Positions 19,180 to 28,808 are shown, counted from the first letter of the stretch. The stretch is 64,000 bases of DNA from RGIG8306 sp964426655 (GCA_964426655.1 CAYRQT010000002.1:62001-126000), one strand, 5' to 3'. Notes: a model not told the origin generated them from the letters alone. Program-made: numbers and translations.

Positions 19180-20735
19180 TGAGCAAAACAAAAAAGAAAA
19201 GAAGAAACGGACAGCTCTTCTTTCTAACAGGGCTTTTGGTTGTGGTCCTGGGCGGCTACATCGGCTTGACAGTTCACAATAAACAAAAGGAGGCTGCCGA
19301 GGAGGCCGCCTCTTCAAAAGCTGCTGAAGAAGACGCCACAGGTGTGGCCACATTGACGGACATTGCCCTGGAAGACCTGGCCAATATCACCTATACGAAC
19401 AGCGGAGGCACCTATTCCTTTAACTATACGGACGGCACTTTCACCTATGCAGATGCAGAAAATATTACCGTAAACCAGACCACGCTGGGCAATCTGGCGG
19501 ATGCGGCCCTGGAACTGAATGGGAAGGTGGAAGTGGCAGACAATCTGGACGACCTGGCAGAATTCAGTCTGGATGAGCCCCTGTATACGGTAGTGATCAC
19601 AGATACCTCCGGCAATGTGACCACCATTTATGTGGGAACAGAATATGGGGATTACGATTATGTCTATCTGGAAGGGCAGACTTCGGTTTACACCGTGAAT
19701 GCTTTGAGCACCTATCTGGAAGACGGCATCCTGGATCTGGTGGAGGAGGATACCATTCCACAGGTGGATGATGAGGACTTCCGCTATGTACAATACAGCG
19801 ATGATGATACCAATCTGACACTGGAGTATTTTGAGTCCGGCAACACGGAAAGTGACCTGACCAATGCGGAAAACTGGTTCCAGCTGATCAATAATAAATA
19901 TTTTGTGCTGGATGATGATGCCAGAGAAGAATTTACCGGTGTAGCCGGGGCGCTGAGCTTTGACAGTGTGGCTGCCATTAATCCTACGGAAGAGGAGCTG
20001 GAAACCTATGGCCTGGCGGATCCTGCGGCAACTCTGTATGTGAAATATGTGGAAGTGGAAACCAGTACTGCTGAAACCGGGGAATACAGTACCGATGATG
20101 ACGGCGAGACAGTGGCAGAAACTACCACAACCACCACCACCTATAATTATGACTTTACCTTCTATATCGGTGGGCAGAATGAGGATGGAGATTATTACGC
20201 CATGCTGGAGGGCTCTTCCATGATCGGCGTTATCAGTGCTGATGATGCCGCTTACCTGCTGAATACCGTACAGGATTATTCATTGATTACCATGGATCCT
20301 CTGATGGCCACCATTACCAATCTGGATCGGATAGATGTGGTAATTGGGGATGAGGAATGGGATATGACCATTACTTCAGAGACCACTACCAATGACGATG
20401 GGGACTCAGAAACCACCTATACCTATTTCATCAATGGAGAAGAGGTGGATGAGACAGCCTTTAAGACCCTCTATAAGGGCATTATCGGTCTGGAAGCCAA
20501 CCAGCCGGTACAGGCGGGAAGCACTTTTGACACCGATGAAACACTGATGACCATTACACTATATGGTATTGATGGCCAAAGGGAATCTCTAAAAGCGACG
20601 CTTTCTCCGTATAATGATAATTTCTATGTGCTGACAGTGGATGGCGAAACCCTGTGGTACATCAATGCTGCAGATTTTACCAGCCTATCCGAGCTGTTCC
20701 ATACCGATTTGGATACGCTGACAGAATCGGAATAA
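19179..20735 (+). CDS. DUF4340 domain-containing protein
   Basis: 518-aa membrane-anchored, probably extracellular protein. A basic stretch and one helix (about residues 8-30) are followed by an acidic, Thr/Asp-rich body with repeated beta-strand-like segments (such as SLDEPLYTVVITDTSG and a similar block near residue 275), matching DUF4340. Such proteins are commonly the last gene of Gld-like ABC loci. It is translationally coupled to the GldG-like gene and followed by a terminator. Function not known; accessory substrate-handling domain of the transporter is inference. Confidence 0.8.
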   Translation: MSKTKKKRRNGQLFFLTGLLVVVLGGYIGLTVHNKQKEAAEEAASSKAAEEDATGVATLTDIALEDLANITYTNSGGTYSFNYTDGTFTYADAENITVNQTTLGNLADAALELNGKVEVADNLDDLAEFSLDEPLYTVVITDTSGNVTTIYVGTEYGDYDYVYLEGQTSVYTVNALSTYLEDGILDLVEEDTIPQVDDEDFRYVQYSDDDTNLTLEYFESGNTESDLTNAENWFQLINNKYFVLDDDAREEFTGVAGALSFDSVAAINPTEEELETYGLADPAATLYVKYVEVETSTAETGEYSTDDDGETVAETTTTTTTYNYDFTFYIGGQNEDGDYYAMLEGSSMIGVISADDAAYLLNTVQDYSLITMDPLMATITNLDRIDVVIGDEEWDMTITSETTTNDDGDSETTYTYFINGEEVDETAFKTLYKGIIGLEANQPVQAGSTFDTDETLMTITLYGIDGQRESLKATLSPYNDNFYVLTVDGETLWYINAADFTSLSELFHTDLDTLTESE

Positions 20736-20784
20736 AATTTGTCCCGGAACATCCTGTATAAGATGTTCTCGTACTATTAGAATC

Positions 20785-20828
20785 AAAAAAGAGCAATCCT
20801 TCACATGCGTGAGGGCTTGCTCTTTTTT
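20785..20828. terminator. Bidirectional rho-independent terminator
   Basis: AAAAAAGAGCAA (20785-20796) pairs with TTGCTCTTTTTT (20817-20828), extended inward by CCTTCAC/GTGAGGG. It serves the Gld-like operon (+) and the convergent deacylase gene (-). Confidence 0.92.
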
Positions 20829-20872
20829 GATACCTTGATTATGTGAAGGGCTTTTGCTACAATGTAGAAAGA

Positions 20873-21349
20873 TCAGACAGAGACAGGGAGCTTACACACA
20901 TCCACCCAGCCCTTGCAAAGAGAAGCGGCCTCTAATTCGGGAAGGGTCATGCCAATGGCAGTATTTTCCCCACCGCATGAAGGGTAGACAATCTCAAAAC
21001 GCTGGAGGGATTTATCCAGATAAACCGAAACATTTTCTTCAATACCAAAAGGGCATACGCCGCCTACAGCATGGCCGATCAACGGTTCAACCTCTGCAAA
21101 ATCCAGCATCTTGGCTTTCAGGCCAAAGGTTTGTTTGAATTTGGCGTTGTCAATTTTGGCATCGCCTGCCGCAACCACCATCAAGGGGCCTGCCGGTCCT
21201 TTAAAGGTCAGGGATTTGGCAATACGGGCAGGCTCACAGCCCACCGCCAATGCAGCAAGTTCAACGGTGGCACAGGACTGGTCCAGTTCCAACATTCGAT
21301 CTGCCATATGAAATTTTTCTAAATGGGCTCTTGCACGTGTAATGGACAT
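20873..21349 (-). CDS. YbaK/EbsC family aminoacyl-tRNA deacylase-like protein
   Basis: 158-aa single-domain YbaK-fold protein; family members hydrolyse mischarged aminoacyl-tRNAs, often Cys-tRNA(Pro). Visible blocks: IAKSLTFKG, PLMVVAAGDAKIDNAKFKQ, and GHAVGGVCPFGIEENVSVYLD, which fits the conserved G-x-x-x-P region. The frame is open upstream to 21376, but ATG 21349 has GGAAAGGAG just before it and is chosen. It is transcribed divergently from rarA. Substrate specificity cannot be read from the sequence. Confidence 0.87.
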   Translation of the reverse strand: MSITRARAHLEKFHMADRMLELDQSCATVELAALAVGCEPARIAKSLTFKGPAGPLMVVAAGDAKIDNAKFKQTFGLKAKMLDFAEVEPLIGHAVGGVCPFGIEENVSVYLDKSLQRFEIVYPSCGGENTAIGMTLPELEAASLCKGWVDVCKLPVSV

Positions 21350-21444
21350 TACAAGCTCCTTTCCGGTAAACATCATTTTGGGAGAAAGTATAGCACAGTC
21401 GCTGCGGAAAGAAAAGGGTACAGCTTAGGGAAAAGAGGGAATTT

Positions 21445-22770
21445 ATGGACTTATTTGACTATATGAGAGAAAAAAAGCAGGAAAAGGAAGCGCCTCTGGC
21501 GGCCAGACTGCGGCCATCCACTTTGGAAGAGGTGGTGGGGCAGTCTCATATCATTGGAAAAGACACCTTGCTTTACAGGGCTATTAAAGGAGATAAACTG
21601 CAGTCTGTTTTATTTTACGGTCCCCCGGGCACGGGAAAAACCACCCTGGCCAGAGTGATTGCTTCCACTACAAAAGCAGCTTTCGTACAGCTTAATGCCA
21701 CTGTGGCAGGGAAAAAAGACATGGAAAATGTGGTTTCTGAAGCCCGGGACCGATCCGGCATGTATGGACAGCGGACCATCCTGTTCGTGGACGAAATTCA
21801 CCGGTTCAACAAGGGGCAACAGGATTATCTGCTTCCCTTCGTAGAAGATGGCACCCTGATCCTCATTGGAGCCACTACGGAAAACCCTTATTTTGAAGTG
21901 AACAGAGCCCTGCTTTCCCGGTCCCTGATTTTCGAGTTGAAGCCACTTACGGTGGAAGAAATCCGGACGCTGATTACCCGGGCACTGACGGATCCTGTAA
22001 AAGGTATGGGACAGTACAAGGCGGAGATTACGCCGGAAGCCATGGACTTTCTGGCAGATCTGGCCAACGGAGATGCCCGTATGGCTTTAAATGCCATCGA
22101 ACTGGCGGTTATTACCACAGAAAGGGGAGCGGATGGCATCATCCACCTGACCCTCCCGGTCATGGAATCCTGTATGCAGAAGCGGGCGGTCCGTTACGAT
22201 GCAGGAGGGGACAATCACTATGACACCATCAGTGCCTTTATCAAAAGTATGCGGGGATCTGACCCTCAGGCAACCATGTATTACCTGGCACGTATGCTCT
22301 ATGCAGGAGAGGATATTCGGTTCATTGCCAGGCGCATCATGATCTGTGCAGCGGAAGATGTGGGACTGGCTGATCCCCAGGCCATTGTGGTGGCCAGTGC
22401 CTGTTGCCAGGGCGTGGAGCGCATCGGGATGCCGGAGGCCAGGATTTTGCTGGCTGAGGCTGCCAATTATGTGGCAACAGCCCCTAAAAGCAATGCCTCT
22501 TATATGGCCATTGACAGAGCCATGGCTGAAGTGGAAAACGGGCAGACACCGCCCATCCCACCCCATCTGCAGGATGGGCATTATCAGGGAGCGAAGGATC
22601 TGGGAAGGTCCATCGGGTATCAGTATGCCCATGATTTTCCCTATCATTATGTGAAACAGCAATATCTGCCGGATGGTCTGGGAAATAAGGTGTTTTACGA
22701 ACCATCGAAAAATGGAAAAGAAAAGGAAATTCAGGCCTGGCTCAGATTCCTGGAGGAGAACGGGGCATAA
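21445..22770 (+). CDS. rarA: Replication-associated recombination protein A (RarA/MgsA)
   Basis: 441-aa AAA+ ATPase related to clamp loaders and RuvB, acting at stalled replication forks. Walker A GPPGTGKTT near residue 58, Walker B ILFVDEIHRFNK near 112, sensor 1 GATTENP, and an arginine-finger region ALLSRSLIFEL. The C-terminal half (VGLADPQAIVVASACCQG, then YQYAHDFPYHYVKQQYLP) is the MgsA tetramerisation domain. Length and all motifs are typical. Confidence 0.95.
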   Translation: MDLFDYMREKKQEKEAPLAARLRPSTLEEVVGQSHIIGKDTLLYRAIKGDKLQSVLFYGPPGTGKTTLARVIASTTKAAFVQLNATVAGKKDMENVVSEARDRSGMYGQRTILFVDEIHRFNKGQQDYLLPFVEDGTLILIGATTENPYFEVNRALLSRSLIFELKPLTVEEIRTLITRALTDPVKGMGQYKAEITPEAMDFLADLANGDARMALNAIELAVITTERGADGIIHLTLPVMESCMQKRAVRYDAGGDNHYDTISAFIKSMRGSDPQATMYYLARMLYAGEDIRFIARRIMICAAEDVGLADPQAIVVASACCQGVERIGMPEARILLAEAANYVATAPKSNASYMAIDRAMAEVENGQTPPIPPHLQDGHYQGAKDLGRSIGYQYAHDFPYHYVKQQYLPDGLGNKVFYEPSKNGKEKEIQAWLRFLEENGA

Positions 22771-22775
22771 TCAAG

Positions 22776-22804
22776 TTGTCAATCCCCGGCGGATGGAGTA
22801 CAAT
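22776..22804 (+). promoter_or_regulatory. Promoter of the three-gene uncharacterised operon
   Basis: TTGTCA (22776-22781), 17-base spacer, TACAAT (22799-22804), starting six bases after the rarA stop. Expected transcription start near 22811. Confidence 0.65.
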
Positions 22805-22834
22805 GAAAAAAAGTGTGGTTAACAGGAGAAAAGC

Positions 22835-25800
22835 ATGAAGGAACGGATTCGTGAACTGTCCCAGGGGCAGGTGGAATATATAAAACCGGAAATCGTGCTG
22901 TCTCCGGAGGAAATACTGGTGTATACCTCCTGGAGCGGCATTTACAGAGGAGAAGTTTTTCTGGCCAGTGAAAATGAAACGCCGGTCAAGGCTGTTATTT
23001 ATTCCTCCAATCCCAGGGTCAGAGTGGTATCCCCTTCTTTTTATGGAAAGAAAGGCCGGTTTTTATATGAAGTTTCTGTATATGGTCTGCAGGAACAGGA
23101 TACGGTGGAGGGATTTTTCACCCTGGTGACCAACGGAGGGGAACGGAAAATCCCCTATTTGTTTGTGCTGACAGAAAACGGAGAACCGGTGGAAAAGCAG
23201 CCGTTATCCACGCTGCGGGATTTTTATCAGTATCGTTTGCAAAATCCGGAAGGGGCTCTGCGGCTTTTCATGTCCAAGGGATTTCCTACTCTTCCCTTTA
23301 TGGAAGAACCGGCATTGCAGATTATGTTTCGGCATTTAAAAAGCAATGGGGATGGGCATCTTTCGCTGGAGGAATTTCTGGTGGGAAGCAAGGCCAAGCA
23401 ACCTCTGCATTTTAAACTGGAAAAAGAGGGGGAGGTCTTTTCAGATGTGTCTGAAGACAAAAGACAGACCCTTTCCCTGAAGGCAGATGGACTGGGCTAT
23501 GGATTTTTTTATGTGTATGCCACAGCGGACTGGATTCATCCGGAGGTAAAAGTGCTGGCTGCGGAGGCCAATCCTGCGGTGCCTTTAAAGGTTTTTTTCA
23601 GGGTGGAAAACCCCCATGGACTGTCCGGACAGCAAAAGGGAGAAATTCATCTGGTCAATCCCCGGCAGGAGCTGGTGTTTGGGATTACAGTGAAAGGGCG
23701 TACATCGGGACAGGAAGATAATACCTGTAACGGAGCAGATTCGGATGTGCCTTGCGGTACCACTGCCGGAATGCAGGCTTTTCTGACATACCTTCAGGCC
23801 AAGATGAAAAATGATCCGGATGAAATCCGGCGGAACCTGTCACAACTGCAGAATGTGTCCCAAAGTCTATGCTCGGGAGAACAGCCCACAGGGCAGGCCT
23901 GCCTTCTTCGTATTTACGGTGCCATGGAAAACCAGGAAATTGAAAAGGCAGATCACTGGATCGACACCATCCGGGAATCGGTGATGCAGGAAAGATTATC
24001 TAATGTTCTATACTATTGCAGTTATCTTTATCTGCGGGCGGTGTTCAATCGCAGTGAGGGGCAGATGCTGACCGCCTCCAAGCTGATTATGAAATATTAC
24101 CAGGAGGGTACGCAGGATCCTATGCTGTACCTTTTATACCTGCAGGCGGACAGCACCATGCAGGCGAACAGGAGCCTGATGCTGGCTAAACTAAAAGAAC
24201 TTTACCAGGGCGGTTGTCACAGCCCTTTTCTCTATCTGATGGCAGTGGGGTGTTTGCGGGAGGATGCCACACTGTTGCGGACGCTGGATGATTTTGAAGT
24301 GCAATGCCTGCATTACGGCGTCAGATATGGGATTCTGGATGAGGCAGTTGCAGAGCAGGTGGGAAAACTATCCAGGGGCCAGAAACGGTTTCGACCGCTC
24401 CTTTACCGCACACTATGCCAGTTGTTTGAGCAGGTTCCTCGCATGGGGCTGCTGGAAGGCATAGTGATGCTCTGCATTCGGGGAGACAAAAGGGAAGAAA
24501 AATACTTCCCCTGGTATGCTTTGGCGGTGGAGAACCATCTGGCCATAACCGGACTGCAGGAATGCTATCTGGCGGCGTTGCCGGATCATTTTTCCAGCCC
24601 CATTCCAAGAGAGGTCCTGCTTTATTTTACCATGAGCCCTCTCAGGGAAGATGGCTTGCAGGAGCGTCTGTATGAAAACCTGTTTCTTTATTATGAAAAG
24701 GATGCGGCACTGTTTCAGGAATTTCTGCCGGCCATGGAAGAGTATGCCATCAGCAAACTGCTTCAGGGCAGAATCAGCAGAAGACTGGTGCCCCTGTATC
24801 AGCACATGCTATATGGAGAAATGATCGATCAGCGCCTGGCCAGGGTGTTACCCGGCCTTTTGCTGGCCTTTGAATTGCAGATGCCCAATGACCTGATCAG
24901 AATTGTTACAGTCCGTTGCCCGGATCTGATTTACGAGGATCGTTATCCTCTGGAAAACGGCAGATGTTGCGTTCCCCTGTATACAGAGGATACGGTACTT
25001 CTGTTCACGGATGCCTATGGAAAGACCTTCACAGGGGCTACCTACAAAAAAGAGACCCTTTTTCATCAGCCGGATCTGCTCGAAAAATGTGAAGAGGTCT
25101 ATCCTGCCCATGTAATCTTTATGCTGCGCCATGCCCGCAAAAGCATGGATAGTCCTATTGGGAACAGGGAAGAGCTGGAATATGCCTTGAAAATTTTGCA
25201 GACCGCAGAACTGGAAAACCGGTTCAAGCACAGGGTCACTGCCCGGGTGATTGACTATTACTACCAGGAAGAAAATGAGGAACAGGCAGCAGCCTTTTTG
25301 CTGTCCCTGGATCTGGATGTGCTTTCCGTGTCCGATCGGATCAAAAGTATTGAAACCATGATCCGCAGGGGCTATATCTGGGAGGCTTATGAGCGGTTCA
25401 AACGCTATCCTAATTTACCCATTCAGGATGAACGACTCAGAGAAATGACGGAGGGTCTGTTAAAGGAAGAAAAAGGGGCAGAGGAAAAGGATGAGCTGCT
25501 GGATCTTTGCTACCGGTTATTTCAGAATCATCAGGCAGGGGATGCCATCCTCGCCTATCTGGCCCGGTATTATAATGGCCCTACGGAGACTATGCAGGCA
25601 CTCCTGCAGGTTTGTCGGGAAAAGCATCTGGAGGCTGCAGATCTTCCGGAGCGTTTGCTGGCCCAGCAGATTTTTTCCGGCAATTACACCGGGCTTGAGG
25701 AGAATTTTGCTTACTATCGTGAATATTCCCAGGTACGGGATATGATGCTGCAAGCCTATTATGTGCTGCAGTGCCATCGCTATTTTGTGGAGGGACATGA

Positions 25801-26422
25801 AATAGAGGAGGGTATCTTTCGCTTTTTACGGGAGCCCCTTTCCAGGGAGAACCATTCCTACAGTAAAATGGATATCTGCAATGTGGCCATGCTGTACTAT
25901 CTGACCACCCTTCCCAATTTTCATTATGAAGATATGGAATTGGGGGAATGCTTATTGAAACGGCTATGCGCCAGAGAATATTTTTTCGCATTTTACCAGA
26001 AACTATGGCAGCGGGTGATCTTTCCGCCGGTGTTAAATGGCCGGATGGTGCTGGAACATCGCAGCAGAAAAGCGGATGCTGTTTATCTGCGTTTCCGGTT
26101 ACTGGGACAGGAAAAATGGGAGGAGATGCCCATGAAGGAGATGTTTTCCGGTATTTTCACCTGTACCAGAATGCTGTTTGCAGATGAAACCCTGCAGTAT
26201 AGCATTGTAGAGGTGCAAAATGGGGAGAGAGTGGTACAGGAAAAAGAAGAGCTGATTACGGGGGAAGAGGCATTTGTGGTGAAAAATAGCACTTTTGACA
26301 GAATTAACCGCCTCTGTATTCTGGCAGTCACGGGGGATTATAAAACTCTGGAGCAGGGCGTGGAAGAATATGAGACCAGAAAGGGACTGGGAGAAAAGCT
26401 CTTTACCCTTCGTTCTTACTAA
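22835..26422 (+). CDS. Large uncharacterised protein (DUF5717-like)
   Basis: 1195-aa protein with no recognised catalytic motif; from memory it resembles DUF5717-family proteins of Lachnospiraceae. Residues 1-290 look beta-rich, with Ig-like strands (ILVYTSWSGIYRGEVFLAS). Residues about 310-1050 are almost wholly helical and leucine/tyrosine-rich, suggesting TPR/SEL1-like repeats (WIDTIRESVMQERLSNVLYY, LYLLYLQADSTMQANRSLML). The C-terminal about 140 residues are beta-rich again (AVYLRFRLLGQEKWEEMPMK). No signal peptide or membrane helix is seen, so it is probably cytoplasmic. RBS AACAGGAGAAAAGC. It heads an operon with an actin-like protein and a smaller helical-repeat protein, 18 and 9 bases apart. 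Confidence 0.7.
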   Translation: MKERIRELSQGQVEYIKPEIVLSPEEILVYTSWSGIYRGEVFLASENETPVKAVIYSSNPRVRVVSPSFYGKKGRFLYEVSVYGLQEQDTVEGFFTLVTNGGERKIPYLFVLTENGEPVEKQPLSTLRDFYQYRLQNPEGALRLFMSKGFPTLPFMEEPALQIMFRHLKSNGDGHLSLEEFLVGSKAKQPLHFKLEKEGEVFSDVSEDKRQTLSLKADGLGYGFFYVYATADWIHPEVKVLAAEANPAVPLKVFFRVENPHGLSGQQKGEIHLVNPRQELVFGITVKGRTSGQEDNTCNGADSDVPCGTTAGMQAFLTYLQAKMKNDPDEIRRNLSQLQNVSQSLCSGEQPTGQACLLRIYGAMENQEIEKADHWIDTIRESVMQERLSNVLYYCSYLYLRAVFNRSEGQMLTASKLIMKYYQEGTQDPMLYLLYLQADSTMQANRSLMLAKLKELYQGGCHSPFLYLMAVGCLREDATLLRTLDDFEVQCLHYGVRYGILDEAVAEQVGKLSRGQKRFRPLLYRTLCQLFEQVPRMGLLEGIVMLCIRGDKREEKYFPWYALAVENHLAITGLQECYLAALPDHFSSPIPREVLLYFTMSPLREDGLQERLYENLFLYYEKDAALFQEFLPAMEEYAISKLLQGRISRRLVPLYQHMLYGEMIDQRLARVLPGLLLAFELQMPNDLIRIVTVRCPDLIYEDRYPLENGRCCVPLYTEDTVLLFTDAYGKTFTGATYKKETLFHQPDLLEKCEEVYPAHVIFMLRHARKSMDSPIGNREELEYALKILQTAELENRFKHRVTARVIDYYYQEENEEQAAAFLLSLDLDVLSVSDRIKSIETMIRRGYIWEAYERFKRYPNLPIQDERLREMTEGLLKEEKGAEEKDELLDLCYRLFQNHQAGDAILAYLARYYNGPTETMQALLQVCREKHLEAADLPERLLAQQIFSGNYTGLEENFAYYREYSQVRDMMLQAYYVLQCHRYFVEGHEIEEGIFRFLREPLSRENHSYSKMDICNVAMLYYLTTLPNFHYEDMELGECLLKRLCAREYFFAFYQKLWQRVIFPPVLNGRMVLEHRSRKADAVYLRFRLLGQEKWEEMPMKEMFSGIFTCTRMLFADETLQYSIVEVQNGERVVQEKEELITGEEAFVVKNSTFDRINRLCILAVTGDYKTLEQGVEEYETRKGLGEKLFTLRSY

Positions 26423-26440
26423 CAGGAAAGGGAATAAAAG

Positions 26441-27694
26441 ATGGAAGGCGTTTATATTGGCTTGGACCTGTGCGATGGGTACAGTCGTCTGTGCCCGGTT
26501 CATCCCGGAGGAAAAACCATGGAGGAACTTTTTCCGGAAGAAGAAAAGCAGCTGGTCCTTCCCACAACTCTATGCAAGTGCAGGGGAGTGGGAGAATGGC
26601 GTATAGGAGAGAGGGCATATGAAACTGCATTGATGGGCAATGGCATCATGGTGGATAAGCTTATGCGGCTGGTCAGCAAAGAGGGGACAGCCACTCTGGA
26701 AGGGGTTTGTTATCAGGCGGCGGATCTGCTGTATTATTACCTGAGTAATCTTCTGGCCGCTTTTCTGGGAGAACATGCCCCTGCAGAAGTGGACGGACTG
26801 GTGGTGACTTTGCGGGAGCTGGATGTGAAGACCATGGATGCTGTGATGGAGGCTCTGGAAAAAATCGGCATTTCCCGGGAAAAAATACGAATCATCAGCC
26901 ACACAGAGGCGTATCTGTTCTATCTGCTCAGACAGCCGGTGGAAATCCTTGCCAATATGTCCTGCCTCTTTGACCTTTCAGAGGATGGCATGACCTATTT
27001 TGAGTGCCGGCTCACCAGAGGGGTAAAGCCTCAGATTTGTTATGTGACTAAAGAGGAGTTGGAGGAAGGGTTTAACCTGAATATTCTGGATACCCCACAG
27101 GGCATGAAACTGGCGGATTCCATCATGTATGCCTGCGGAGACCGGATGCTTGGCCGTAAGGTGTTTTCCAGTGTGTATCTCTCTGGCAAGGGATTTGCCC
27201 ATGTGGATCGCTGGCAGGGAAAATTTCTGCCTTTTCTCTGCGCCAGAAGAAGAGTGTTCTATGAAGGAGGCCTGTTCGCAAAAGGGGCGGCCCTGATGGC
27301 ACTCTGGAAAAATCCGGGAGACTATATTTTCGTTTGTGAGGGCCGGATTACCACTTCCGTTTTTATGGATGTGATACGTAATGGGGTGCATCGAAGGCTG
27401 ATTCTGGCTGAGGCAGGGATGAACTGGTATGAAGCCAAGAATGAAGTGGATCTGATTCTGGAAAATACCGATCCCATTCGGCTGGAGCTTCTGCCGGCAG
27501 GACAAAGAAACAGCAAAACGGTACTGATCCCTCTGGACAGTTTTCCGGTGCGTCCATCAAAAACCACCCGAGTCAGTCTGAAGCTGCAGTTTACAGGGGA
27601 AAATCAGTTTCACATCAGCGTGAAAGATCGGGGGTTTGGCTCCTTTTTTCCCTCCACTGATGTAGAGGTGGAGAAGGACATCCCCGTGGAATAG
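26441..27694 (+). CDS. Uncharacterised actin/Hsp70-like protein (DUF5716-like)
   Basis: 417-aa protein. The start YIGLDLCDGYSR resembles the phosphate-1 loop of the actin/Hsp70 ATPase fold. IISHTEAYLFYLLRQP near residue 150, SCLFDLSEDGMTYFEC near 170 (phosphate-2-like) and VYLSGKGF near 245 (adenosine-like) follow in the right order for that fold. The last about 90 residues form a beta-rich extension (VSLKLQFTGENQFHISVKD). From memory it fits DUF5716 proteins. Fold assignment is inference from motif order; no function is known. It lies between two helical-repeat proteins in one operon, so a complex is likely. Confidence 0.65.
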   Translation: MEGVYIGLDLCDGYSRLCPVHPGGKTMEELFPEEEKQLVLPTTLCKCRGVGEWRIGERAYETALMGNGIMVDKLMRLVSKEGTATLEGVCYQAADLLYYYLSNLLAAFLGEHAPAEVDGLVVTLRELDVKTMDAVMEALEKIGISREKIRIISHTEAYLFYLLRQPVEILANMSCLFDLSEDGMTYFECRLTRGVKPQICYVTKEELEEGFNLNILDTPQGMKLADSIMYACGDRMLGRKVFSSVYLSGKGFAHVDRWQGKFLPFLCARRRVFYEGGLFAKGAALMALWKNPGDYIFVCEGRITTSVFMDVIRNGVHRRLILAEAGMNWYEAKNEVDLILENTDPIRLELLPAGQRNSKTVLIPLDSFPVRPSKTTRVSLKLQFTGENQFHISVKDRGFGSFFPSTDVEVEKDIPVE

Positions 27695-27703
27695 GAGAGA
27701 AAA

Positions 27704-28507
27704 ATGGGTGCTTGTATGGTTTGTGCCAGTGGTCTGGCAGAAAAGCCCTACCGAATTCCGGAAGTGGATATTACCATCTATTCGGTGGAGGAACTGTGTT
27801 ATTATATTCGGCACAATATTGTGCTTTTACAGGAAAATTTTGTTAATGAAGAATTGCTCACTTTTATCGGGGAAGAACTGGGACTGTTAAAAAGTGCTCT
27901 GCGCATAAAAAAAAGCGTGGAGGATAAGAATACATTTCTTTCTGTCCTGGTGGGCATTTTGCAGGAATTCCATTACTTTGATGAGCGGGAAATTAAACAG
28001 TTTCGCCGTGAATTTGAGGATTTTCATAAGTTGCCTGCCCATATTCGGGCGTTGCAAAAAGGAGATTTTTTGTTTGAAGAGGCTCATTACGGCGGTGCTC
28101 TGGAAATGTATAAGAGCATCCTGCAGCAAATGGCAGATGGCCGTCCGGATCCCGCTTTTGTGAGTTTAGTCTATCAGCACAAGGCGGTGGCCTGCATCCG
28201 GCTAGGGCTGTTTGAAGGGGCCATGGAGTCCCTGGGACTGGCCTATAAAGCCAGACCATCAGATGACCTGCTAAAGGACGCCTTTCGCCTTTCGCTTTAC
28301 AGCGGAACTGTAATGGATAAAGACATGTTCCTGGCCCTGAATGGAGAAGAGGAATATGTGTGGAGACAGGACTATGAGGATTTAAAGAACAGGGAGGCGC
28401 TGGAAGCACGCACCAGTCCGGCCCTGGGCATGTTCACAAAAGAGGGGCGCAGAAAGAGGGAGGCCATCCAGGCGTATCTGCAGGCGCAGAAGGACGGAAT
28501 CCGATAA
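27704..28507 (+). CDS. Uncharacterised helical-repeat protein
   Basis: 267-aa protein, not a named family to me. A short Cys-containing N terminus (MGACMVCASG) leads into YSVEELCYYIRHNIVLLQEN. The middle is helical with a TPR-like stretch (YGGALEMYKSILQQM, then VYQHKAVACIRLGLFEGAMESL near residues 125-185), and the end is charged. No membrane segment. Its position 9 bases after the actin-like gene indicates co-translation and a shared task. Third and last gene before the valS promoter. Confidence 0.7.
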   Translation: MGACMVCASGLAEKPYRIPEVDITIYSVEELCYYIRHNIVLLQENFVNEELLTFIGEELGLLKSALRIKKSVEDKNTFLSVLVGILQEFHYFDEREIKQFRREFEDFHKLPAHIRALQKGDFLFEEAHYGGALEMYKSILQQMADGRPDPAFVSLVYQHKAVACIRLGLFEGAMESLGLAYKARPSDDLLKDAFRLSLYSGTVMDKDMFLALNGEEEYVWRQDYEDLKNREALEARTSPALGMFTKEGRRKREAIQAYLQAQKDGIR

Positions 28508-28512
28508 GAGTC

Positions 28513-28541
28513 TTGACAAACTGCAGGCAAGAGGCTATGCT
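28513..28541 (+). promoter_or_regulatory. valS promoter
   Basis: TTGACA (28513-28518), 17-base spacer, TATGCT (28536-28541), directly upstream of the T-box leader. Confidence 0.8.
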
Positions 28542-28544
28542 AAG

Positions 28545-28808
28545 AAACAGAATGACGAGAGAGACAGGGAAAGGGAGGAGTATTCTTTTACCACCCCAAG
28601 AGAGAGGAACTCACCGGCTGAAAGGTTCCTTGGGCAGGAAGAGAAGAAGGTAGCCCCGGAGTCGGTTTTCTGAACAGAGCAGTAAGAAGACCCGTGTTGC
28701 GTACGTTACAGGCAGAGAGCTGTTGATAACAACAGGAAAAAAGGTGGTACCGCGTAAATTCGCCCTTTGTCCATCTGCGTTTGCAGAGGATAAAGGGCTT
28801 TTTTTTTA
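28545..28808 (+). promoter_or_regulatory. T-box leader (valine) with terminator
   Basis: This fills the 316-base stretch before valS. The T-box core AAGGTGGTACCGCG is at 28741-28754. A stem I apical element GGCTGAAAGG is at 28616-28625. The terminator pairs GCCCTTTGTCC (28762-28772) with GGATAAAGGGC (28788-28798) and is followed by nine T. The likely specifier is the Val codon GTC at 28661-28663, upstream of the TTCTGAA block; GTA at 28650-28652 is the alternative. Uncharged tRNA(Val) would favour the antiterminator and turn valS on. Confidence 0.9.

Noticed and set aside
23330..23390. EF-hand-like loop (SNGDGHLSLEEF) in the 1195-aa protein
   Set aside because: The first ligand position is Lys instead of Asp and there is no paired second hand; a chance match is more likely.
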